Source: an uncultured Paracoccaceae bacterium (GTDB lineage: Bacteria > Pseudomonadota > Alphaproteobacteria > Rhodobacterales > Rhodobacteraceae). Taken from it: a stretch of 64,000 nt of DNA. The stretch covers positions 1 through 64,000 of the forward strand of contig CANMTR010000010.1 in assembly GCA_947500825.1 (NCBI GenBank), in the 5' to 3' direction. Position 1 is the stretch's first letter; every line of letters starts with the position of its first letter. The notes under the pieces are model-generated. The model saw only the letters and a list, made by a program, of their open reading frames with translations, had not been told where the DNA came from and did no database searches. Both the position numbers and the translations under genes were made by a program. Below, in pieces: positions 36,215 to 42,690 of the stretch.

Positions 36215-36813
36215 GCGCGCACCCCTTCGTGCTGGACGATTTCGGCCCCGGCGCCGACCCGGCCCCGGCGGCCGAGCCGGCGGACGGCGCGCGCCTGGAG
36301 GCGGAGCGGCTCGCCGCCTTCGAGGCGGGCCACGCCGCCGGTCTGGAGGCGGCGCGGGCCGAGGCCGAGCGCACCGCCGCCCAGGGGGCCGAGGCGGCGC
36401 TGGCGCGGCTGAACGAGCTGTCCTTCACCTATCACGAGGCGCGCGGGCACGTGCTGCGCTCGGTCATGCCGCTGATCGGGGCGGTGGCCGACCGGATCGT
36501 GCCGCGGACCTTGCGCGCGACGCTGGGCGTGCGCCTGACAGAGATGGTCGAGGCCGCCGCCGCCGAGGCGGGCGCCTCCGAGGTGGAGATCCTCGTGGCG
36601 CCGGGCGAGGCCGAGCCGCTCCGGGAGGCGCTGGCGGGGCGCGTGACCTTCCCCCTCGCCGTGCGCGAGGAGCCGGGGCTGGCGCCCGGCCTGCACCATG
36701 TCCGCCTGGGCGAGCGCGAGCGCGAGCTCGACCTGACCGGGCTCGAACGCGAGCTGTCGGACGCCCTGTCCGCCCTCGACACCGCCACTCAGGAGATGAT
36801 GACCCATGGATGA
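36211..36813 (+). CDS. fliH: FliH-like flagellar export ATPase regulator
   Basis: A 200-residue protein with an Ala/Glu/Arg-rich helical region (residues 25-75, such as ERLAAFEAGHAAGLEAARAE with glycine-spaced heptads) and a C-terminal alpha/beta domain, the layout of FliH, which binds FliI and links it to the C-ring. Family identity per residue is weak, as is common for FliH. The place between fliF and fliN, with overlaps at both ends, supports the call. fliI is on a different operon. Confidence 0.7.
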   Translation: MSAHPFVLDDFGPGADPAPAAEPADGARLEAERLAAFEAGHAAGLEAARAEAERTAAQGAEAALARLNELSFTYHEARGHVLRSVMPLIGAVADRIVPRTLRATLGVRLTEMVEAAAAEAGASEVEILVAPGEAEPLREALAGRVTFPLAVREEPGLAPGLHHVRLGERERELDLTGLERELSDALSALDTATQEMMTHG

Positions 36814-37099
36814 CGATATCGCCACGGCCGAGGCCGCCGTCCGGCCCCGCAACCCGCTGACGCAGGTGCCGATCGAGATCGTGGTCTCGGTGGGCAAGGC
36901 CCGGCCCCGGCTGGGCGACCTGCTCAAGGCCGAGCGCGGCACGGTGCTGCCGCTCGACACCAAGGTGGACGATCCCGTGGAGCTCTACGTGGGCGACCGG
37001 CTGATCGCGCGGGGCGAGCTGCAGGAGCTGGAGGGCGAGCAGGCGGGCCAGCTCGCCGTGCGCCTGATCGACGTGGCCGACCTGGAGAGCGAGTTTTGA
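36806..37099 (+). CDS. fliN: flagellar motor switch protein FliN
   Basis: A 97-residue C-ring protein consisting essentially of one SpoA domain: NPLTQVPIEIVVSVGKARPR and LLKAERGTVLPLDTKVDDPV, then ELYVGDRLIARGELQELEG. It is short, without the long N-terminal extension of enterobacterial FliN. The other switch genes, fliM and fliG, are not in the window. It overlaps fliH by 8 bp and fliP by 4 bp. Confidence 0.9.
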   Translation: MDDDIATAEAAVRPRNPLTQVPIEIVVSVGKARPRLGDLLKAERGTVLPLDTKVDDPVELYVGDRLIARGELQELEGEQAGQLAVRLIDVADLESEF

Positions 37100-37827
37100 G
37101 ACACGGCCTCGCGGCGGGGCTGGTCCTCGCCGCCTTTCTCCTGGCCATGCCCGCCGCGGCGCAGGAGTTCTCCATCGACCTGGGCGAGGGGCAGGCGACG
37201 CTCGCGGGCCGCTCGATCCAGCTTCTGGCACTGGTCAGCGTCCTGAGCCTGGTGCCGGGGATCCTGGTGATGATCACCTGCTTTCCCTTCATCGTCACGG
37301 TCCTGTCGATCCTGCGCCAGGGGATCGGCCTGCAGCAATCGCCGCCCAACATGCTGATCGTGACGCTGGCGCTGTTCCTGACCTATTTCGTGATGGAGCC
37401 GGTGTTCCGCGAGGCCTGGGAGGCGGGCGTCGGGCCGCTCGTCGAGGGCGAGATCGAGGTGGAGGCGGGGCTCGTCGCCGCGCTCGCGCCCTTTCGCGAG
37501 TTCATGGCCGCGCGGATCGACCCGGGCACCTTTGAGGCGCTCTCGACCTTGCGCCCCGACGCCGACCCCGACCTGGCGCCGGGCTCGCCCCTGTCGCTGC
37601 TGGTGCCGTCGTTCCTGCTGTCGGAGATCGAGCGGGCGTTCCAGATCGGCTTCCTGATCTTCCTGCCGTTCCTGATCATCGACCTGGTCGTGGCCGCGGT
37701 GCTGATGTCCATGGGCATGATGATGGTGCCCCCCGCGATCGTGTCGCTGCCCTTCAAGCTGGCGTTCTTCGCCGTGGCGGACGGGTTCACGCTGATCTCG
37801 GGCGCGCTGGTGCGCAGCTACCTGTGA
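37096..37827 (+). CDS. fliP: flagellar biosynthetic protein FliP
   Basis: An export-gate protein of 243 residues with a cleavable signal peptide (about residues 1-20) and four membrane helices. The family motif LVMITCFPFIVTVLSILRQG with QQSPPNMLIVTLALFLTYFV is intact, as is the C-terminal MMMVPPAIVSLPFKLAFFAV. Translation starts at TTG, in the overlapping TTGA of the fliN stop. No fliO is visible, in line with many alphaproteobacteria. This is the right-hand end of the flagellar cluster. Confidence 0.95.
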   Translation: MRHGLAAGLVLAAFLLAMPAAAQEFSIDLGEGQATLAGRSIQLLALVSVLSLVPGILVMITCFPFIVTVLSILRQGIGLQQSPPNMLIVTLALFLTYFVMEPVFREAWEAGVGPLVEGEIEVEAGLVAALAPFREFMAARIDPGTFEALSTLRPDADPDLAPGSPLSLLVPSFLLSEIERAFQIGFLIFLPFLIIDLVVAAVLMSMGMMMVPPAIVSLPFKLAFFAVADGFTLISGALVRSYL

Positions 37828-37894
37828 CGGAAAGAGGTTTGCGGTAACGCCCCCCGGCCTGCATGCTTTCCCCGTTCACGAGGGGGAGAAGCCG

Positions 37895-39175
37895 ATGTCG
37901 GAGCGCACGCCATTCATCTACCGGGGCATGAAGGTGCCCTTCCTCCTGCTGGTGACCTGCTTCGCCGCCTGGGGCGTGGCCGCGAACATGACCGACCCCC
38001 TGGTGCAGGTGTTCAGCCGCGTCTTCTCCATGAGCACGCTGCAGTCCTCGCTGGTGCAGTTCTCCTATTACGGGGCCTATTTCCTGCTGGCGCTGCCGGC
38101 GGCGTTCATCAACCGCCGCTTCAGCTACAAGACCGGCGTCCTGCTGGGCCTCGGCCTCGCCATCGCGGGGGCGTTCCTGTTCTACCCCGCCTCGGTCGCC
38201 ATGACCTACGGCTACTTCCTGCTGGCGCTGTTCACCCTGGCCGGCGGCCTGTCGATCCTGGAGACCTCCGCCAACCCCTTCGTCATCGGCATGGGGCCGG
38301 AGGAGAACGCGACCCGGCGGCTGAACTTCGCACAGGCATTCAACCCGGTGGGCACCAATATCGGCGTGTTCCTCTCCGCCGCGCTGATCCTGCCCAACCT
38401 CAACACCGCCACGGACGAACAGCGCGCGGCCATGGACCAGGCCGAGCTTCTGGCGGTGCGCTCCGACGAGCTGCAGGCGGTGATGGTGCCTTACGTGGGC
38501 TACGCCGTGGTGATGCTGGCGATCTGGGTCGCGGTGGCGCTGATCCCCATGCGCGCGCGGGAGGAGGCGGCCGGACCCGGCCCCATGTCGGCGGGCACGT
38601 TCCGGCGGCTGATGTCGAACCGGCACTACGCCTTCGGGGTCGTGGCGCAGTTCTTCAACGTGGCGGCGCAGACCTGCACCTGGACCTTCACGATCCAGTA
38701 CGCGGGCGCCGCGCTGGGGATCGAGCCGGGGCCAGCGGGGTGGTACCTGCAGGCGAGCCTGATCGTGTTCCTGGTCTCGCGCTTCGTGATGGTGTGGCTG
38801 ATGGGCTACGTGAACCCCGCGCTCCTGCTGGCGATCCTGGCGGTAACGGGCACGGCGCTGTCGCTCGTTGCGGTGCTCACGCCCACGGTCGCGGGCGTCT
38901 GGGCGGTGGTGGCGCTGTCGGCGTGCCTGTCGCTGATGTTCCCCACCATCTACGGCATCGCCCTCGAAGGGCTGGGGGAGGACACCAAGTTCGGGGCCGC
39001 GGGCCTCGTCATGGCGATCCTGGGCGGCGCGCTGGTGCCCATGGTGCAGGGCGCCACGATCGACGCGGCGGGCGCGACCTTCTCCTACGTGGTGCCGGCG
39101 GCGTGTTTCCTGGTGGTGGCGGCCTACGGGGTGTTCGACATGGCCTCGAACCGGGTTGCCCACCGCCGGGGCTGA
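37895..39175 (+). CDS. MFS sugar transporter, FucP (L-fucose permease) family
   Basis: A 426-residue transporter with 12 predicted membrane helices. It resembles the FHS (fucose-galactose-glucose:H+ symporter) branch: LLLVTCFAAWGVAANMTDPL at the start, SILETSANPFVIGMG (about residue 120) and LNFAQAFNPVGTNIGVFLSA (about 145), the last two being strongly conserved in FucP. A sugar symporter is therefore likely, but the exact sugar is unknown. It stands alone, with a hairpin separating it from the convergent gabD-like gene. Confidence 0.82.
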   Translation: MSERTPFIYRGMKVPFLLLVTCFAAWGVAANMTDPLVQVFSRVFSMSTLQSSLVQFSYYGAYFLLALPAAFINRRFSYKTGVLLGLGLAIAGAFLFYPASVAMTYGYFLLALFTLAGGLSILETSANPFVIGMGPEENATRRLNFAQAFNPVGTNIGVFLSAALILPNLNTATDEQRAAMDQAELLAVRSDELQAVMVPYVGYAVVMLAIWVAVALIPMRAREEAAGPGPMSAGTFRRLMSNRHYAFGVVAQFFNVAAQTCTWTFTIQYAGAALGIEPGPAGWYLQASLIVFLVSRFVMVWLMGYVNPALLLAILAVTGTALSLVAVLTPTVAGVWAVVALSACLSLMFPTIYGIALEGLGEDTKFGAAGLVMAILGGALVPMVQGATIDAAGATFSYVVPAACFLVVAAYGVFDMASNRVAHRRG

Positions 39176-39180
39176 GGGGG

Positions 39181-39200
39181 AAGGGGCCTTGCGGCCCCTT
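39181..39200. terminator. bidirectional hairpin between FucP-type gene and aldehyde dehydrogenase
   Basis: AAGGGGCC and GGCCCCTT form a perfect 8-bp stem with a TTGC loop, lying between convergent stop codons at 39175 and 39204. A long T-tract is lacking on both sides. Confidence 0.55.
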
Positions 39201-39203
39201 CGC

Positions 39204-40682
39204 TCAGGTCTCGATGTCGTGGCAGAGGTACTTGACCTCCAGGTACTCGTCGATGCCGTGATGCGAGCCCTCGCGGCCCAGCCCCGACTGCTTGACGCCG
39301 CCGAAGGGCGCCACGGGGGTGGAGATGAGGCCCGTGTTCACGCCCACGATGCCGTATTCCAGCGCCTCGCCCACGCGGGTCACGCGGGAATGGTCGCGGG
39401 TGAAGAAATACGACGCGAGGCCGAAGATCGTGTCGTTGGCGAGCCTGATCGCCTCCTCCTCCGTGTCGAAGCGAAAGAGGGGGGCGAGCGGCCCGAACGT
39501 CTCCTCGCTGGCGAAGGCCATGTCCTGGGTGGCGCCGGTGATGATGGTGGGCTGGAAGAACAGGTCCCCCGCCTCGTGGCGCCCGCCGCCATGGATCACC
39601 TCGGCGCCCTTGGACTTGGCGTCGGCGATGTGCTCCTCGACCTTGTCGAGGGCCTTGGCCTCGATCAGGGGGCCGAAATCGGGGTCGTCGAGCCCGTCGC
39701 CCACGCTCATCCGCGAGAGCTTCTCCTTCAGCTTGTCGGCGAAGGCGTCGTAGATGCCCGACTGCACGTAGATGCGGTTGGCGCAGACGCAGGTCTGGCC
39801 CGCGTTGCGGAACTTGCAGGCGATGGCGCCGTCCACGGCCTTGTCGAGGTCGGCGTCGTCGAACACCAGGAAGGGCGCGTTGCCGCCCAGCTCCATCGAG
39901 GTCTTCATCACCTGGTCGGCGGACTGGCGCAGGAGCGTGCGGCCCACCTCGGTCGAGCCGGTGAAGGTCAGCTTGCGGACCTTGGGGTTCTCGCAGAACT
40001 CCTTGCCCGTGCCGGAGGCGTCCGACGAGGGCAGGACGGAAAAGATCCCCTCGGGGAGGCCCGCGCGGGTCGCCAGCACCCCCAGGGCCAGCGCCGAGAG
40101 CGGCGTGAGCGTGGCGGGGCGCACGACGAAGGCGCATCCGGCGGCGAGCGCGGGGCCGGCCTTGCGGGTGATCATGGCGTTGGGGAAGTTCCACGGTGTG
40201 ATCGCGGCCGCCACGCCCACGGGCTGCTTGATGACGTGGATGCGCTTGTCGGGGGCGTGGCCGGGGATGATCTCGCCGTAGATCCGCTTCGCCTCCTCCG
40301 AGTAGAACTCGACGAAGCCGGCGCCGTAGTTGATCTCGCCGCGCGACTCGGTCAGGGGCTTGCCCTGCTCGGCGGTCATGATCAGCGCCAGGTCCTCGGC
40401 GTTCTCCTTCATCAGGTCGGCCCATTTGCGCAGGATCGCGCCGCGCTCGGCGGCCGGGGTCGCGGCCCAGGACTTCTGCGCCTCGAAGGCGGCGTCGATG
40501 GCGCGGGCGACCTCGGAGCGGCCCAGGTCGGCCACCTGTGCGATGACGTCGCCGCGGGCGGGATTGGTCACGTCGAAGGTCTGACCGCCCTCGGCGTCGG
40601 CCCACTCGCCGGCGAGGTAGGCCCGGGCGACCAGCAGCTCGGGGTCGGACAGCAGGGATTTCAGATCCGTCGTGTCGGGCAT
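39204..40682 (-). CDS. gabD: NAD(P)-dependent succinate-semialdehyde dehydrogenase
   Basis: A 492-residue aldehyde dehydrogenase that most resembles GabD-type enzymes oxidising succinate semialdehyde to succinate, for instance in GABA breakdown. ALDH motifs: ITPWNFPNAMITRKAGPALA (about 160), LTFTGSTEVGRTLL (about 235), the general-base glutamate in MELGGNAPFLVFDDAD and the catalytic cysteine in FRNAGQTCVCANR, with the two cysteines spaced as in GabD. The ATG at 40682 follows AAAGGA. No gabT aminotransferase is adjacent. Substrate is inferred from family resemblance. Confidence 0.88.
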   Translation of the reverse strand: MPDTTDLKSLLSDPELLVARAYLAGEWADAEGGQTFDVTNPARGDVIAQVADLGRSEVARAIDAAFEAQKSWAATPAAERGAILRKWADLMKENAEDLALIMTAEQGKPLTESRGEINYGAGFVEFYSEEAKRIYGEIIPGHAPDKRIHVIKQPVGVAAAITPWNFPNAMITRKAGPALAAGCAFVVRPATLTPLSALALGVLATRAGLPEGIFSVLPSSDASGTGKEFCENPKVRKLTFTGSTEVGRTLLRQSADQVMKTSMELGGNAPFLVFDDADLDKAVDGAIACKFRNAGQTCVCANRIYVQSGIYDAFADKLKEKLSRMSVGDGLDDPDFGPLIEAKALDKVEEHIADAKSKGAEVIHGGGRHEAGDLFFQPTIITGATQDMAFASEETFGPLAPLFRFDTEEEAIRLANDTIFGLASYFFTRDHSRVTRVGEALEYGIVGVNTGLISTPVAPFGGVKQSGLGREGSHHGIDEYLEVKYLCHDIET

Positions 40683-40767
40683 GGATTCGTCCTTTCGACA
40701 TCCGTTTCCCGCGCACATAATCGCGCGGGCCGCGGTGTCACGCGGTGCGAGGACGGGCGGGGACGGA

Positions 40768-41559
40768 ATGCCGAGGGACGTGGACTACGACAATTCGGGC
40801 GCGGTGCCGGGATCGGACAAGCTGCCGGCCATGTGGCAGGCGGCCGCCGCCACCTTCCGGGAGGGGTTGGGCGACCGGGCGCGGCTGGGCCTGCCCTATG
40901 GCGCGACGCCGCGGGAGCGGGCCGACCTGTTCCTGCCCAAGGGGGCGCCCGAGGGCCTCGTCGTGTTCGTCCACGGGGGCTTCTGGCGCTCGCGCCATCG
41001 GCACGACTGGTCGCATTTCGCCGCCGGGGCGCTGGCGGCGGGATACGCGGTGGCGATGCCCTCCTACACGCTGGCGCCCGAGGCGCGGATCTCGCGGATC
41101 ACGCTGCAGGTGGCCCGCGCGGTGGCGGCAATGGCGGAGGAGGTGCCCCGGGGGCCGATCCGGCTGGCGGGCCATTCGGCCGGAGGGCACCTGGTGGCGC
41201 GGATGCTGTGCGCCGACGCGATGCTGCCCGCCGAGGTGGCCGAGCGGCTGGCGCGGGTGGTGGCGATCTCGCCCGTGGGGGACCTGCGGCCGCTGATGGA
41301 GCTGTCGATGAACGACGACCTGCGGCTGGACGCGGCCGAGGCGGCCTCGGAGAGCCCGGTGCTGGCGCGGCCCACCCTCGACGTGCCGGTGACCGTATGG
41401 GTGGGCGCCGCGGAGCTGGCGGCCTTCGTGGAGCAGGCGCGGGGGCTGGCGGAGGCCTGGGAGGCGGAGCTGGTGGAAGCGCCGGGGCGGCACCATTTCG
41501 ACGTGATCGACGGGCTGCTGCGGGCCGACAGCGCCCTGACGGAGCGGCTTCTGGCGTGA
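40768..41559 (+). CDS. alpha/beta hydrolase, arylformamidase (kynurenine formamidase)-like
   Basis: A 263-residue alpha/beta hydrolase. The HGGFW motif (FVHGGFWRSRHRHDW, about residue 72) is the oxyanion-hole motif of bacterial and eukaryotic kynurenine formamidases, and the nucleophile lies in the elbow AGHSAGGHL (about residue 135). The catalytic His is probably in GRHHFDVIDG near the end. Whether it acts on N-formylkynurenine or another ester is not provable here; no other kynurenine-pathway gene is near. It is divergent from the aldehyde dehydrogenase gene, 85 bp apart. Confidence 0.78.
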   Translation: MPRDVDYDNSGAVPGSDKLPAMWQAAAATFREGLGDRARLGLPYGATPRERADLFLPKGAPEGLVVFVHGGFWRSRHRHDWSHFAAGALAAGYAVAMPSYTLAPEARISRITLQVARAVAAMAEEVPRGPIRLAGHSAGGHLVARMLCADAMLPAEVAERLARVVAISPVGDLRPLMELSMNDDLRLDAAEAASESPVLARPTLDVPVTVWVGAAELAAFVEQARGLAEAWEAELVEAPGRHHFDVIDGLLRADSALTERLLA

Positions 41560-41587
41560 AAAAGGCCACGCCCTGGGAGGCGTGGCC
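41560..41587 (-). terminator. strong minus-strand terminator
   Basis: GGCCACGCC (41564-41572) and GGCGTGGCC (41579-41587) form a perfect 9-bp stem with a 6-base loop. On the minus strand it is followed by TTTTTC. It therefore ends something transcribed from the right, for which the non-coding stretch 41589-41745 is the nearest candidate. It may also stop the plus-strand hydrolase transcript. Confidence 0.85.
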
Positions 41588-41588
41588 A

Positions 41589-41745
41589 GTTTGTCAGGGA
41601 GAATGCCGCCGGACCACCGAGCCCGTCGGGCTTATGGACCTACCGTAGGGGAAGGTCGCCCGGTCTTGCAACCTTGGCGAGTGCCTACTTTGGGCGCATG
41701 GCAGGACGGCACCACCATTCCGCGAGCGCTCCCGCTCCCACCGTC
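41589..41745 (-). ncRNA. candidate structured non-coding RNA, possibly 6S-like
   Basis: No gene is visible on either strand, yet the minus strand ends in a strong terminator and folds well on paper. Reading the minus strand 5' to 3': GGAATG near 41724 can pair with CATTCT near 41603 to close the molecule. A terminal hairpin has stems TCGCC/GGGCGA and GGT/ACC around a TGCAAG loop. Then come GACCT/AGGTC and AGCCC/GGGCT hairpins. The 3' end reads CCGGCGGCATTCTCCC, which resembles the 3' end of enterobacterial 6S RNA (GCGGCGGCATCTC). Length of about 155 bases fits alphaproteobacterial 6S. The 5' end is a guess. Confidence 0.45.
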
Positions 41746-41787
41746 CCGCCCGGTTAACGGGGGCCGCCGGAGGGCCGGGGAGCGATT

Positions 41788-41820
41788 GTCGGAGTCCCGT
41801 CGGAATCCCGTCGGAGTTCC
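41788..41820. repeat. three tandem 11-bp repeats
   Basis: GTCGGAGTCCC, GTCGGAATCCC and GTCGGAGTTCC follow one another without spacers. They lie in GC-rich non-coding DNA between the candidate RNA and the AT-rich HNH islet. Function is unknown. Confidence 0.8.
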
Positions 41821-42013
41821 GGGGGGGGACGGGATCGGGAGTGGTCCGGCGCCCAGGGAGATGTGAGCGGGGCGTACGATAGTATTATTGGAGCTTTCTT
41901 AAGAAGTGTAGCGCACGTAATATCTGGACGGTTCCTATCAGATTTTCCGGACGGGATAATACGAAGGTGGTACGTCCGAAATTTTTTGTCTGAAATACGC
42001 TAAAATATGCTCC
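41821..42013. other. left flank of the AT-rich islet, non-coding
   Basis: From about 41875 the base composition changes abruptly from very GC-rich to AT-rich and remains so to about 42690. This part holds no gene. It contains the perfect palindrome TTCTTAAGAA at 41896-41905 and an imperfect inverted pair (CGGACG/CGTCCG, about 17 bases apart) past the stop of the HNH gene that could end its transcript. Confidence 0.5.
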
Positions 42014-42664
42014 TTAGTACTTATTGAAGTCTTCCCACCGTTGCGCGAAGATCGACAATTCTGGCCCTCCTTCAGGAATATTTATCACAGTTTCTATGAT
42101 TGTTTCTTCTGAAACCTCGTGCGAGAAGTGAACGGTGCCGGTTTCAGGATTGATGGCCATCATATCGGCGTCAAAAAGGCGGTGGAGGTCTGCGCGGAGA
42201 AGAATTCCGTTTTGATCTTCATCTTTCCCACTTTCTGTAATCGGTTTCACGTGCGCGGCCTCAAGGCAACGGATCGTGGTTTCGCCTGATACGACGCACG
42301 ACGGTGCCTTCCTTAGAAGGTTCTCGCGAAATGCAGTCTGCCCCTTTCTTGCAAGTCTTTCGACCATTTCTTTTTGTCGGATTTCATCTTTAGGGGTTTT
42401 TGAGGCTGCGTCTTTCTCGTGAACTAGCTGAAAATCTGAACTACCAAGACCTCGTATATACGAAGCGACAGCTCGGCTTTGGAAATTACTATATGGACCC
42501 CTGTCGAAATCTCGATGAACTGCTTCCCGCGCTGCGGCCTTCATCGGGACCTTCCTGCCCTGGAAAAATATCCAGTAACTATTTCTATTAGTATATCTTT
42601 CTTCGACTCGGCTATCACTCAATACATTGAGTAGTGTATCGAGACTGAATTCGTCATTTTCCAT
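42014..42664 (-). CDS. HNH endonuclease-like protein in an AT-rich islet
   Basis: A 216-residue protein with a C-terminal HNH nuclease domain (about 109-175): CLEAAHVKPI gives His138, DQNGILL gives Asn152 and ADLHRLFD gives His161, the full His-Asn-His set. Residues 25-85 (YWIFFQGRKVPMKAAAREAV, then LGSSDFQLV) recall the small N-terminal domain seen in some McrA-like modification-dependent nucleases; this is inference. Codon use is AT-rich (many ATA, AGA, TTT), unlike every neighbour, a sign of recent transfer. It lies 26 bp behind parE on the same strand. A defence or mobile role is plausible. Confidence 0.75.
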   Translation of the reverse strand: MENDEFSLDTLLNVLSDSRVEERYTNRNSYWIFFQGRKVPMKAAAREAVHRDFDRGPYSNFQSRAVASYIRGLGSSDFQLVHEKDAASKTPKDEIRQKEMVERLARKGQTAFRENLLRKAPSCVVSGETTIRCLEAAHVKPITESGKDEDQNGILLRADLHRLFDADMMAINPETGTVHFSHEVSEETIIETVINIPEGGPELSIFAQRWEDFNKY

Positions 42665-42690
42665 GGGAAATTCTCATCTTTTAGCTAACT

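Noticed and set aside
41589-41745. Reading the non-coding stretch as SRP RNA, tmRNA or RNase P RNA
   Set aside because: The SRP core GGAAGCAGCC, the tmRNA start GGGGCTG...TTCGACGG and the RNase P GAGGAAAGTCC motif are all missing.
41582-41866. 94-residue plus-strand frame next to the 11-bp repeats
   Set aside because: Low-complexity Arg/Pro/Gly composition, no ribosome binding site, and it covers hairpins and tandem repeats better explained as non-coding.
42400-42591. 63-residue plus-strand frame inside the AT-rich islet
   Set aside because: Antisense to the HNH gene, with no start signal or family resemblance.
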